The translations under genes were made by a program, and so were the position numbers. Under the pieces are notes generated by a model. The model had not been told where the DNA came from, ran no database searches, and worked only from the letters and a program-made list of their open reading frames with translations. DNA of 64,000 nucleotides from Thalassospira tepidiphila MCCC 1A03514 (GTDB lineage Bacteria > Pseudomonadota > Alphaproteobacteria > Rhodospirillales > Thalassospiraceae), in assembly GCF_001662875.1 (NCBI RefSeq), contig NZ_JPVZ01000003.1, positions 310,001 through 374,000 of the forward strand, read 5' to 3'. This document shows positions 27,108-35,930 of the stretch, in pieces (position 1 is the first letter of the stretch; each line of letters begins with the position of its first letter).

Positions 27108-27806
27108 TCAGGCAAGCACCTTTGTCAAAAATCCTGCGGCAATGCGAAGGCCTTCTTCGTCAATGCCATGTTGCAGGCCAGGGCGTTCATGAAGGCTGAC
27201 TTCAATGCCATTGGCGGCAAGCGTATCCTTGGCAAGACGCGATGCCTCGATCGGTACCACCGGATCGGCAGTACCATGGACAAGCACCATCGGCGGACGG
27301 GATTTGATTTCAGCGCCAAACGTCTGTTCGCCAAGCAATGCACCGGAAAAGCCGACAACGCCGGCAATTTCATCATCACGCCGGGGGGCGGTTTGCAGGG
27401 ACATCATCGTTCCTTGCGAAAAGCCAACCAGTGCGACCTTGTCCGCAGACACCCCATGCGTTTCCATGACGTGATCGATGAAGTCATCGACATAGGCAGC
27501 ACTTTTGCGTGCACCTTCGGCCATGGCAGCAAGGGCGCCAGACATCGTTTCCGGCGCACGACGCAGGAATTCGGGATCATATTCGGCCAGACTGAACCAT
27601 TGGCGTCCGAACGGCGACATTTCGCACGGGAAGGGCGCGTTTGGTGAATAAAAGGTGGTGTCGGGCAGTGCGCGCGCCAGATGCGGCGCCAAACCGATCA
27701 GGTCATTTCCATCCGCACCATAGCCATGCAGAAAGATGACAACGCTTTTGGTGGTGCCCGAGGCAGCCGGTTTGGCCGGACCAGATAACAATGTGTCGGT
27801 GCTCAT
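27108..27806 (-). CDS. alpha/beta-hydrolase, phospholipase/carboxylesterase family
   Basis: A 232-residue esterase of the YpfH/EstB type. The oxyanion region VVIFLHGYGADGNDLIGLAP, the nucleophile elbow GFSQG (VALVGFSQGTMM), the Asp in VLVHGTADPVVP and the His in GLQHGID complete the triad. The Met at 27806 (MSTDTLL) is preceded by AGGAAAG; an in-frame start 65 residues further upstream reads as non-coding. It is cytoplasmic, with no signal peptide. The physiological ester is unknown. It stands alone between a terminator and a long intergenic region. Confidence 0.92.
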   Translation of the reverse strand: MSTDTLLSGPAKPAASGTTKSVVIFLHGYGADGNDLIGLAPHLARALPDTTFYSPNAPFPCEMSPFGRQWFSLAEYDPEFLRRAPETMSGALAAMAEGARKSAAYVDDFIDHVMETHGVSADKVALVGFSQGTMMSLQTAPRRDDEIAGVVGFSGALLGEQTFGAEIKSRPPMVLVHGTADPVVPIEASRLAKDTLAANGIEVSLHERPGLQHGIDEEGLRIAAGFLTKVLA

Positions 27807-28346
27807 GCGTGCTTTCCTGAATTTCCCTTTGCACCTGCTTAGCAATGCAACCGACTGACCACCAGCATTTTTTGTCACAAAACCAAAGGTTCCTGGACTG
27901 CCGTGATTGCAGGAAACCCATAAACCGTCATGACCTGTGGATAACTTTGTGGATGGAAAAGCAGGTTTGGGGAAAATTATCCTGTAAAATGTCAAAAACA
28001 TCAGTTTTGGTCGTGGGTGCTTATTCCTCAGTATAGATTTTTTGAGTTTTCTAATTTAAAAGATTCAGATGTTCTGTAGTTAATTTTAGTAAATAAAAAC
28101 AACTAGTTATTTGATTTTCCTGTTCTTGGTGTTTGGGCAGCCTGTGGCAGGCACCCGATTATGGGGGCAGATTTTCGGCGGCAATTCGCGCACAAGCTGC
28201 ATGAAGTGGGACAAAAAGTTAACGATGTGGATTTTTTGGACAGCCGGTCATTAAAAGGTGCCTTTTGCCGCCTGGTAATCTGTGCCACAAGAATTCTTCC
28301 GGTTCGCCCGGATGCCCCACAGCATGATCCATAGACCGAGGTCCAA
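27807..28346. other. 540-base intergenic region with DnaA-box-like sites and an AT-rich tract
   Basis: No gene. One site equals the E. coli R1-type DnaA box on the opposite strand (TGTGGATAA, 27936-27944); TGTGGATGG (27948-27956) and TGTGGATTT (28226-28234) match 7 of 9. A strongly AT-rich tract lies at about 28021-28125. This resembles the parts of a replication origin or a DnaA-controlled promoter, but no origin-typical genes flank it. It also must hold the promoters of the esterase and the MATE pump. Confidence 0.4.
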
Positions 28347-29684
28347 ATGAACCGCACGCGCCGCTGGTTCGGCAAGGGTGATCGACGCGTTCTGGCGTTG
28401 ACCCTGCCGATTATTCTTTCCAATGCAACTGTTCCGTTGCTTGGCGCGGTCGATACGGCTGTGGTCGGGCATCTCGATAGTCCGCATTATATCGGGGCGG
28501 TTGCGGTTGGCGCGCTTATTTTTTCCTATGTGTTCTGGAGCTTTGGCTTCTTGCGCATGGCCACTACGGGCCTTGCGGCACAAGCCTATGGACGTCGCGA
28601 TCCAAATGGTGTGCGTGCAGTATTTGCCCGCGCGGCCCTGATTGCTGTGGTTGCCGGTTTGGCGGTGATGGTGTTGCAATGGCCGATCATTGAACTGGCG
28701 ATGAGCCTGATTGCGCCGACACCGGCGGTCGAGGCCGCCGCGCGCGATTATTTCCATGTCCGGATCTGGGCGTCGCCTGCGACGCTGATGCAATATTGCA
28801 TGCTGGGCTGGTTGCTGGCGATGCGTGACAGCCGGGCTGTGTTCATTTTTCAGGTGGTTCTCAATTCGCTGAACATCATCCTAGATATCCTGTTTGTGCA
28901 GGGATTCGGTTGGGACGTGCGCGGAGTGGCCGGTGCCACGGTGATTGCCGATTATTCGGGGGTGGTGCTGGGCTGGTTTTTGATGCAGCCGCATCTGAAA
29001 AGACTGGGAGGGACATGGCGCGGGATTGGTCTTTTTGATCGTGCGCAACTGGCCCGGTTGATGAAGATTAATGGCGATATCTTTATCCGCACCATGGCGC
29101 TGACATCGGCCTTTGCACTGTTTACCAGCTTCTCCGCCCGGTTTGGCGAGGTGACGCTTGCCGCCAACGCGGTTTTGCAAAACTTCCTGATGTTCGGGTC
29201 ATTTGCCCTTGATGGTTTTGCCCATGCGGCAGAAACCCTTGTCGGGCAGGCCTATGGCGCGGAAAAGCGCAAGCAGTTCCTGTGGGCGGTGCGCAAGACA
29301 ACTGTTTGGGGGATTGTTTCAGCCGTGGTGATGGCTGCCCTGTTTGCCGCATCGGGACCGTGGATCATAGATGCCCTGACCAGCATTCCTGAGGTCCGCA
29401 GCGCATCCTATGAATATCTGATGTGGGCGGTGGTATTGCCTATTACCGGGGTGTTGGGCTTTCAGTTTGACGGGGTGTTTCTGGGCGCGATGCAGACCAA
29501 GCATTGGCGCAACATGATGTTGCTGTCAGTCGCGGTCTATGCCGGTTTTGCCTGGTGGGCCGTGGTGATGGGCAGCAACCATTTCCTGTGGGCCGCGTTT
29601 AACGGCTTCTTCCTGCTACGCGGGCTGACACTGGCAGTGCTGTTCCCGACGATCATTCCCAAGCAGCGTCAGGCTTTGGCGTAG
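28347..29684 (+). CDS. MATE-family efflux transporter, DinF-like
   Basis: A 445-residue inner-membrane antiporter with about twelve helices in two MATE repeats. Family features include LTLPIILSNATVPLLGAVDTAVVGHL at the start and the second-half repeat LARLMKINGDIFIRTMALT with ALDGFAHAAETLVGQAYGA. The pattern is closer to the DinF subgroup than to NorM. It exports cationic or other compounds using sodium or proton gradients; the substrate is unknown. GAGG is 6 bases before the ATG. A short GC hairpin repeat follows the gene. Confidence 0.9.
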   Translation: MNRTRRWFGKGDRRVLALTLPIILSNATVPLLGAVDTAVVGHLDSPHYIGAVAVGALIFSYVFWSFGFLRMATTGLAAQAYGRRDPNGVRAVFARAALIAVVAGLAVMVLQWPIIELAMSLIAPTPAVEAAARDYFHVRIWASPATLMQYCMLGWLLAMRDSRAVFIFQVVLNSLNIILDILFVQGFGWDVRGVAGATVIADYSGVVLGWFLMQPHLKRLGGTWRGIGLFDRAQLARLMKINGDIFIRTMALTSAFALFTSFSARFGEVTLAANAVLQNFLMFGSFALDGFAHAAETLVGQAYGAEKRKQFLWAVRKTTVWGIVSAVVMAALFAASGPWIIDALTSIPEVRSASYEYLMWAVVLPITGVLGFQFDGVFLGAMQTKHWRNMMLLSVAVYAGFAWWAVVMGSNHFLWAAFNGFFLLRGLTLAVLFPTIIPKQRQALA

Positions 29685-29718
29685 AGCGCTTGTCGGGTTC
29701 GGCACTTGCTGATCGAGG

Positions 29719-29736
29719 TCCCCGCCTTCGCGGGGA
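29719..29736. repeat. short palindromic repeat (REP-like hairpin)
   Basis: TCCCCGC-CTTC-GCGGGGA, flanked by GAGG and TGACGG. This 'TCATCCCCGCGAAGGCGGGGA' type of element is widely dispersed between genes in alphaproteobacterial chromosomes. Only one copy was noticed here. Confidence 0.5.
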
Positions 29737-29796
29737 TGACGGTGGCAGATTGGCTTGTTTCGCTGTCACATCGTGATGGCAGGCATCTGTCCGATG

Positions 29797-30276
29797 TTAG
29801 TCGGCGTCAGCAACCGGCAGGGTGGTGCTGTTTTTGACTTCGTGAAGCGTGAAGCTTGATTTCATGTTGGCAACACCGGGCAGCTTCATCATGACTTCGG
29901 ACAGGAAGCGTTGATAGGCGGCCGGGTCCGGCACAACGATACGCATCATATAATCCTGATTGCCGACCATGGCATAGCAATCAACGATTTCCGGGTGTTC
30001 CTGCACGGCCGTTTCAAAGCGGCGGAGCGACGGTTCGTCATGCTGGGTCAGCGATACGGTGACAAAGACATTCACACCAAGGCGAAGATGGGCCGGGTCC
30101 AAAAGGGCGACATATTTGCGGATGACGCCACTTTCTTCGAGCTTGCGCAGACGCCGCAGGCAGGGGGAAACGGACAGGCCGACCTTGTCAGCTAGTTCGA
30201 CCATGGAGATTCGACCGTCTTCCTGAATTTCACGAAGAATTTTGCGATCAATTGCGTCGAAACCGTTGCGCGCCAT
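29797..30276 (-). CDS. Lrp/AsnC-family regulator
   Basis: A 159-residue Lrp-type regulator: N-terminal HTH (LDxxDRKILREIQEDGRISMVELADKVGLSVSPCLRRLRKLE pattern) and a C-terminal RAM ligand domain (VNVFVTVSLTQH..., EIVDCYAMVGNQDYMMRIVVPD). Such proteins sense amino acids and oligomerise. The Met at 30276 matches the family N-terminus; AAAGGAG lies 11 bases before it. Its neighbours, MATE and GNAT genes, lie on the other strand, so its target is not evident. Confidence 0.92.
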   Translation of the reverse strand: MARNGFDAIDRKILREIQEDGRISMVELADKVGLSVSPCLRRLRKLEESGVIRKYVALLDPAHLRLGVNVFVTVSLTQHDEPSLRRFETAVQEHPEIVDCYAMVGNQDYMMRIVVPDPAAYQRFLSEVMMKLPGVANMKSSFTLHEVKNSTTLPVADAD

Positions 30277-30749
30277 AGCGTGCCACACTCCTTTGGACGA
30301 TAAGATAACGGGCCGAAATTCGCCCGGAGAACCGTATTTTCGGAAGGGTGGATTTTGCCAAATTCCCGACCGGGCGTACATAATTTCTGCTGCGCGATAA
30401 GCCATGACTTCGCGTTTCTGTCAATCTTTGCGTCGCCAAACGGTGCAATTTTTACGTTGAAATCCTGTATATGATCGCAATGCGGTGCAACAGATCATAG
30501 CCGCATCGTCCATGCCAAAGACTTGCAACAGGCAAGCAATGCAAGTATGACCTTCAATTCCTTGGAATGCCTGCAGTTGTGAGCATCTGCAGCGGAAGTT
30601 ATCGTTGCCGTGTGCCATCCGGGCAGTGTAGTATAATCGTACCAATTTACTTATTTCGATTGTGATTATTCTCCTGCCGGGAGCCCGGGGGAGGTTGGCA
30701 CTGTCTGACACTGGTCTGACATTGGCAGCCGATATACTGAAAGGCACGT
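30277..30749. other. intergenic region between lrp-type and GNAT genes
   Basis: No gene was judged real. The sequence must contain divergent promoters. A TATAAT lies near 30632 but has no well-spaced -35, and a TATACT lies about 15 bases before the GNAT start. Confidence 0.4.
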
Positions 30750-31250
30750 ATGGTGGACGCTGCGCAAAACACGCCGGGATATAACCTGGTTACAATTGGC
30801 GAGCACAAAATCAATATTCGTCCGGCGGTTCAGGCAGATCTCGCCAATGTTGTCGATCTTGATGACCGGACCACGGGACTGCGCAAGCCGGATTACTGGG
30901 ACGATCTGTTTACCCGTTATGGCAACCGCAAGGATTCCCGTTTCTTCCTGATTGCCGAAGAAAACGGAACGCTTCTGGGCTGCATTTTCGGTGAAGTCCG
31001 GTCGTGGGAATTCAATTCCGTGCCGTGTGGCTGGGTTGGCACCGTTAGTGTCGAACCGGACCTGCGCATGGGCGGGATCGGTACCATCCTTTATAACGAA
31101 ATCTGCCGCTGTTTCCGCAAGGCCGGGGTGACCAAAATCCGCACCATGATCCCGCGCGATGCGACTGATTTGATGTCGTTCTTCCGCGCGCAGGGCATGA
31201 TGGCGGGGCCGTTCATCCAGCTGGAAACAGATATGGAAGAGGGGGAATAA
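30750..31250 (+). CDS. GNAT-family N-acetyltransferase
   Basis: A 166-residue acetyltransferase. The acetyl-CoA pyrophosphate loop is degenerate but recognisable (VSVEPDLRMGGIGTILYNEICR), preceded by FLIAEENGTLLGCIFGEV. AAAGG is 6 bases before ATG 30750. It acts on an amine of unknown identity; overall it is RimI-like in layout but long at the N-terminus. The Rrf2 gene starts 5 bases after its stop, so the two are a transcriptional unit and the regulator may control the acetyltransferase. Confidence 0.85.
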   Translation: MVDAAQNTPGYNLVTIGEHKINIRPAVQADLANVVDLDDRTTGLRKPDYWDDLFTRYGNRKDSRFFLIAEENGTLLGCIFGEVRSWEFNSVPCGWVGTVSVEPDLRMGGIGTILYNEICRCFRKAGVTKIRTMIPRDATDLMSFFRAQGMMAGPFIQLETDMEEGE

Positions 31251-31254
31251 GCCG

Positions 31255-31701
31255 ATGATGTCCTTGCAAAAGGCGACGCTGTTTGCCCTCTATGCCGTGC
31301 TGGAACTGGCCGAAGATACCGACCGCCAGCTTTCGGCATCGGAAATTGCCGAGCGTTACAATATTTCGACCAACCATCTGGCAAAGGTCCTGCGTGATCT
31401 GGGCCGGGCGGGGCTGGTTGAATCGGTCCGTGGTGCGGGTGGCGGTTATCGTTTCTGTGGCAATGCCAAGCGCACGACACTTTTGGATGTTGTGCAGTTG
31501 TTTGAGGAGGTCGGCACAAGCCCGTCCAACAGCATCGTGCAGAATACCAATGCCGGTGCGGCGCTTTCGATGGTGATGGATGAGATCGAAGAGATCACCC
31601 ATGCCACATTGCTGTCGATCACGATCGAGACGATGCTGAAACTGATGCGCAAACGTCGCCCGGAAAAACCGACATCCACCGGATTGTTCCGCGCGGTTTA
31701 A
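31255..31701 (+). CDS. Rrf2-family transcriptional regulator
   Basis: A 148-residue Rrf2-type winged-helix regulator (LFALYAVLELAEDTDRQLSASEIAERYNISTNHLAKVLRDLGRAGLVESVRGAGGGYRF). The three cysteines that bind a [2Fe-2S] cluster in IscR and NsrR are absent: the only Cys lies in the wing at FCGN. It is thus probably not an iron-sulfur sensor of the standard kind. It is cotranscribed with the preceding GNAT gene and followed by a terminator. Ligand unknown. Confidence 0.9.
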   Translation: MMSLQKATLFALYAVLELAEDTDRQLSASEIAERYNISTNHLAKVLRDLGRAGLVESVRGAGGGYRFCGNAKRTTLLDVVQLFEEVGTSPSNSIVQNTNAGAALSMVMDEIEEITHATLLSITIETMLKLMRKRRPEKPTSTGLFRAV

Positions 31702-31738
31702 CGCTTAAACCAAGCACAGACACATACACCAGATAGAC

Positions 31739-31771
31739 AAAAGGCCGTCAGATTGCTCTGACGGCCTTTTT
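31739..31771. terminator. bidirectional terminator between Rrf2 and helicase genes
   Basis: AAAAGGCCGTCAGA (31739-31752) and TCTGACGGCCTTTT (31757-31770) with loop TTGC and T runs in both directions. Confidence 0.9.
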
Positions 31772-31832
31772 GATTTGCGAACGCGCGGCGGGCTTAGCTC
31801 TCGCTCTCTGCCGGGGCCGGTTCTGCTGATGC

Positions 31833-33650
31833 CTAGGCGGGAACCGAAGCCTTGTCAGCCGTTTCTGCCTTTGGGGCAGCTTTCTTGCGCGGACGGCGCG
31901 GTGCGCGTTTTTTGACTTCCTTGGCCGGTGCAGCGTCAGACTTTGCGTCGCTTGCGGTTTCTGCCGGTGCCTCGGTTGCTGCTGGGGCAGCATCCTCTGC
32001 CGGTGCTTCGTCGCTGGCCTTTTTGGTCGAGCGGCGCGGCTTTCTGGCCGTCGTTGATTTCGACTTTACAGCAGCAGGCTTGCGCTTGGCCGTGGTGGTC
32101 TTTTTCGGTGCTTCTTCTTCGTCGTCAGAAGGCTTTTTGCCAAGGCTTGAGGCCGGCACTTCGGTCAGAAGGAAGCTTGGAACGTGATCGCCAAAGCCGA
32201 TGACTGTTTTGTCATCGCGGTCGTCACGGTCACGGCGATTGTTGCGATTGTTACGGTCATTCCGATCATTACGCTCGGTCCGATCCGGACGCTCGGTGCG
32301 GTTGCGATCAGTGTTGCCCGCGTTATTACGTGCGTCGCGTGCCGGTGCCTTGGGGGCATCTGCGTCTTTTTGCGGTTGTGCCTCGGATTTGGCCGGTGAC
32401 GGGGCGTCAGCAACCGCTTCCTTTTTATCCGATCTTGCCGGACGGGCGGGTTTGTCGTCACGCGTATTGGTGGGCTTGCGGCTTTTCTTGTTGCGACGCT
32501 TCTTGCCGGTAAAGTCCAGCTCCAGCGTCTCGATGCCTTCAAGTTCGGTCAGCGGGATGTCCATATTGATGGACTTGTTGATCGCAGCAACAAGCTTGCC
32601 ATCCTCTGGCACGGCCAGGGTAAAGGCTTTGCCGTCACGGCCTGCGCGACCGGTACGACCGGTACGGTGGACGTAATCCTCGGCGTTGAACGGCACATCA
32701 AAGTTAAAGACGTGCGAGACATCGGCGACGTCAATACCGCGTGCGGCCACGTCCGAGCAGACGAGCAAGGTGATCTCGCCGGTTTTGAACTTTGCCAGCG
32801 TTTCGGTACGTTCGCTTTGCGCCAGATCGCCATGCATGCGACCAGCATTAAAGCCGTGCTTGGTCAGCGATTTATAGAGGATGTCGACGTCTTTTTTGCG
32901 GTTGCAGAACACAAAGGCGTTGCGGACATCTTCGGCGCGGATCAGGCGACGCAGGGCTTCGCGCTTGTCGAAATCGTCCAGGACAAGGAGCTTGTGTTCA
33001 ACCGTGGTTGCCATCGTCGAAGGCGGCGATACGGTGATTTCCTTGGGATTGGACAGGAACTTGTCGGCAAGGCGTTTGATTTCCTTGGGCATGGTCGCCG
33101 AGAAGAAAAGCGTCTGGCGCTGCTTGGGCAGCATGTTGACGATCTTTTCGATGTCGGGAATGAAGCCCATGTCGAGCATGCGGTCGGCTTCGTCAATTAC
33201 AAGCAGTTTGCAATCAGACAGCAGCAGCTTGCCGCGCTCAAACGTATCAATCAGGCGGCCCGGGGTCGCGATGATGACATCGGCACCTTTTTCAAGGACC
33301 TTGCTTTGCTCGGCAGCAGATTCGCCACCAATAATCAACGCCTTGGACAGCGAGATATATTTGCCATAGGTGTCAAAGTTTGCAGCAACCTGGGTGGCCA
33401 GTTCGCGGGTGGGTTCCAGAATGATGGAACGCGGCATCCGCATGCGGGCCCGGCCATGATGGAGAATATCAAGCATCGGCAGGGTGAAGCTGGCCGTTTT
33501 GCCCGTACCCGTTTGCGCACAGCCCAGAATGTCGCGTGCCATCAGCACCGACGGAATAGCTTGGGCCTGGATCGGGGTTGGGGTGTCGTAGCCGGCGTCT
33601 GCGACGGCTTTGAGGATATCTTCGCTCAGACCGAGATCGGCGAAATTCAT
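31833..33650 (-). CDS. DEAD-box RNA helicase, RhlE-like, with long charged tail
   Basis: A 605-residue RNA helicase. Core motifs in order: Q motif TPTPIQAQAIP, I AQTGTGKT, Ia PTRELA, Ib TPGRL, II DEAD, III SAT, and VI HRTGRTGRAGR. The core ends near residue 370; the remaining 230 residues are low-complexity, with a run of RDR/NDR repeats then Ala/Lys/Pro segments typical of RNA-binding tails. It remodels structured RNA or ribosomal intermediates. The Met at 33650 (MNFADLGLSEDIL) matches RhlE N-termini. Oddity: after the TAG stop the frame continues for 12 similar codons to a TAA at 31794. Confidence 0.95.
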   Translation of the reverse strand: MNFADLGLSEDILKAVADAGYDTPTPIQAQAIPSVLMARDILGCAQTGTGKTASFTLPMLDILHHGRARMRMPRSIILEPTRELATQVAANFDTYGKYISLSKALIIGGESAAEQSKVLEKGADVIIATPGRLIDTFERGKLLLSDCKLLVIDEADRMLDMGFIPDIEKIVNMLPKQRQTLFFSATMPKEIKRLADKFLSNPKEITVSPPSTMATTVEHKLLVLDDFDKREALRRLIRAEDVRNAFVFCNRKKDVDILYKSLTKHGFNAGRMHGDLAQSERTETLAKFKTGEITLLVCSDVAARGIDVADVSHVFNFDVPFNAEDYVHRTGRTGRAGRDGKAFTLAVPEDGKLVAAINKSINMDIPLTELEGIETLELDFTGKKRRNKKSRKPTNTRDDKPARPARSDKKEAVADAPSPAKSEAQPQKDADAPKAPARDARNNAGNTDRNRTERPDRTERNDRNDRNNRNNRRDRDDRDDKTVIGFGDHVPSFLLTEVPASSLGKKPSDDEEEAPKKTTTAKRKPAAVKSKSTTARKPRRSTKKASDEAPAEDAAPAATEAPAETASDAKSDAAPAKEVKKRAPRRPRKKAAPKAETADKASVPA

Positions 33651-33855
33651 ATGGTTCGTTTTCCCGCAAAGAAATGCGTTAAGGTTAAGCGGATCGCTAG
33701 AAATCTGATTGCGTCGTAAAGCCAACCCTTAATTAAGTCAAGAAAAACGCCGCTTAATTGCCTTGGAAAACCCATTCGGCGGGCTTTGAGAGGCTTGTTT
33801 GCAACAATTTGACAGCGTAATCTGCCACAACAGCTCATACTCGGGGAGAAAAACA

Positions 33856-34422
33856 GTGCTGATGGACGCAACCCGTTCAAGTTTGCTGATAATCGACGTT
33901 CAGGAAAAACTCTATCCAGCCTGTCTGGAACCGGATCAGATCATCGCCAATTGCTGTTTTCTGATCAAATGCGCCAATCGCCTTGAGGTGCCGGTGATCG
34001 TCACCGAACAGTATCCCAAGGGTCTTGGACATACGGCCAAACCGATTGTCGACCTTCTGGAAAAGCCGGGTGATGCTACTGATGGCGGCAATGTCGTTTC
34101 CAAGGTGGCATTTTCCGCCGTTCCGGCCGATGGCTTTATCGAAAAGATGGAAGAAAATCAGGGTCGTGATCAGGTGGTGGTTGCGGGCATGGAAACCCAT
34201 GTCTGTGTGCTGCAAACGGTGATGGACCTGATCGAACGCGGTCGGGAGGTCTATGTCGTCTCCGATGCGGTGACATCGCGCAGCCAGCATGACAAGATTT
34301 TCGGGCTTGAGCGCATGCGTGATGCTGGCGCCAAAATCGTAACCCGCGAAAGCGTGATGTTTGAATGGCTTCGGGTGGCAGGTACGCCGGAATTCAAGGA
34401 ACTGAGCGCGCTGATTAAATGA
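33856..34422 (+). CDS. isochorismatase/nicotinamidase-family hydrolase
   Basis: A cysteine hydrolase of about 188 residues with the complete triad: Asp in LLIIDVQ, Lys in VVSKVAFS, and nucleophile Cys in METHVCVLQT. This contrasts with the Ser-for-Cys homologue at 13750-14319. GGGGAG ends 7 bases before GTG 33856, so translation probably begins there; the ATG at 33862 (13 bases from the SD) is the alternative. The enzyme probably cleaves an amide or a related bond; the substrate is unknown. Its stop overlaps the start of the alpha/beta hydrolase by 4 bases. Confidence 0.9.
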   Translation: MLMDATRSSLLIIDVQEKLYPACLEPDQIIANCCFLIKCANRLEVPVIVTEQYPKGLGHTAKPIVDLLEKPGDATDGGNVVSKVAFSAVPADGFIEKMEENQGRDQVVVAGMETHVCVLQTVMDLIERGREVYVVSDAVTSRSQHDKIFGLERMRDAGAKIVTRESVMFEWLRVAGTPEFKELSALIK

Positions 34423-35180
34423 GCTCGACCTCAAAGAAGGCTACCGGGCACGTCGATGGTGATGGCGTGCCCGTTGTGTTTTTGTCAGGCATGCTTGCCG
34501 ATCAGCGTATGTGGCATCCCGCAGTTGCCGCATATGACGAACTTGATGATCCGACCAAGCCCGCACTTAAACCGGTATTCTGTGAATTGTTTGATCAGGA
34601 TACGGTTTCGGATATGGCGCGTGCAGTGCTTGAAACCGCGACGGATCGCTTTGCGCTGGTGGGGATGTCGATGGGCGGCTATGCCGCCTTTGAAATCCTG
34701 CGTCAGGCCCCGGAACGCGTCAGTCACCTGATGCTGGTCAATACAAGGGCAACGTCTGACAGCGAGGCGGTGCGACGTCGTCGTTTGTTGCTGTCGCGCA
34801 TTGTCGCGGGCAAGACGCCGTTTGTTGCGGTCAATGACGGCATGCTTGATGAGATGCTTCACCCCGATAACCGCAGTAATGCCGGGTTGGTTTCCCTGTT
34901 GACTGCAATGGGCGACGCATGCGGGGTAGGTGTGTTTGAACGACAGAATCATGCGGTTGCGACCCGTCCGGACAGCATGACGGATCTTGGCAATATTGCC
35001 GTGCCATGCAGCGTTGTTGTCGGTACGCATGACCGGATTATAAGCCCTGAAAGCCAGCGGGAAATGGCCGATGCCATCCCTGGTGCGACCTACCAGGAAT
35101 TTGCAGGTGCGGGGCATTATGTGCCACTTGAGCAGCCCGTCGAGTTTGCCCGGTCACTAGCAGGGCTTTTGGTGCGTTAG
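34419..35180 (+). CDS. alpha/beta-hydrolase
   Basis: A 253-residue hydrolase with an oxyanion strand VVFLSGMLADQRMW, nucleophile elbow GMSMGGYAA, Asp in VVGTHDRIISPESQ and His in GAGHYVPLEQP. It is related to the MhpC/haloperoxidase-like group. The ATGA overlap with the isochorismatase-family gene shows translational coupling, so the two may act in one degradative step. Its stop overlaps the stop of the convergent lipoprotein gene by 4 bases. Confidence 0.9.
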   Translation: MSSTSKKATGHVDGDGVPVVFLSGMLADQRMWHPAVAAYDELDDPTKPALKPVFCELFDQDTVSDMARAVLETATDRFALVGMSMGGYAAFEILRQAPERVSHLMLVNTRATSDSEAVRRRRLLLSRIVAGKTPFVAVNDGMLDEMLHPDNRSNAGLVSLLTAMGDACGVGVFERQNHAVATRPDSMTDLGNIAVPCSVVVGTHDRIISPESQREMADAIPGATYQEFAGAGHYVPLEQPVEFARSLAGLLVR

Positions 35181-35776
35181 CAGCTTGGCAAGAACGGGCT
35201 GCAATAACGATCGTCATTGTTGCGCATATGACGCGGGAAGAGCTGATAGTTGACCGTGTCAGCGTTGTTTTCGACCTGTTCGGCAAACTGGGCCGTATTG
35301 AAGTGTGCGCGGGTTTCCGAAATGATTTTATCCCCGACACAGAAGCCGAAACGGACCGTAACGCGATCACTTGTATCATCCATGGGAAGAGATTTTGGGT
35401 CAGTGCAGAGCTTGCCCCGCATGGTGGATTGTTCCGGATTGACGACGGCAACCATACGGTTTTCCGGCTTGATGGTTTCCCCATCTGCAATGTCGGCCGG
35501 ATCAGTGACAAAGCGCAGACGCGGCGGGTAGCCATGGTTTGACATGGCCGCACTCCAGAAATCATCGGTGAAGGTGTTATTGGCATCAACGATTTCAAGC
35601 ATCATCACACGGCTTGGCGCGCCGGCTGTCCGGAAGCTGTCGACTTCGGTGACCTCATAATGGGCACGTTCGATCACGGCGATGTTGCAACCGGCAAGCG
35701 CAAGCAGACCACTTGCAGCAACAGCGATTGAAAACGGGCGTGTCAATTTTGACAGTCGCGATGCGGGCGCGGACAT
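35177..35776 (-). CDS. hypothetical lipoprotein
   Basis: A 199-residue protein with a signal peptide and lipobox (SGLLALAGC), so it is likely anchored to a membrane facing the periplasm. The mature part is soluble with four further Cys, including the C-terminal RYCSPFLPSC. I recognise no family. The start at 35776 (MSAPASRL) is 9 bases behind AAAGG; an in-frame Met 3 residues upstream overlaps that site. It is convergent with the hydrolase pair and upstream of the parE region. Confidence 0.75.
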   Translation of the reverse strand: MSAPASRLSKLTRPFSIAVAASGLLALAGCNIAVIERAHYEVTEVDSFRTAGAPSRVMMLEIVDANNTFTDDFWSAAMSNHGYPPRLRFVTDPADIADGETIKPENRMVAVVNPEQSTMRGKLCTDPKSLPMDDTSDRVTVRFGFCVGDKIISETRAHFNTAQFAEQVENNADTVNYQLFPRHMRNNDDRYCSPFLPSC

Positions 35777-35883
35777 GACTTTCATCCTTTCAGGCTTGCT
35801 GAGACCAAAGAACCTATCCCTAGATATTGTCGGGAAATTGCCAAAGTCACGCGGTTGCGCCGATTTTTAAGGGTAGAAAACAA

Positions 35884-35909
35884 AAAACCCGGCACAAAGG
35901 CCGGGTTTT
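35884..35909 (-). terminator. terminator of parE
   Basis: AAAACCCGGC (35884-35893) and GCCGGGTTTT (35900-35909), loop ACAAAG; on the minus strand it is followed by T-rich sequence. Confidence 0.85.
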
Positions 35910-35930
35910 GTTGGTATTTCGAGATGCCGA

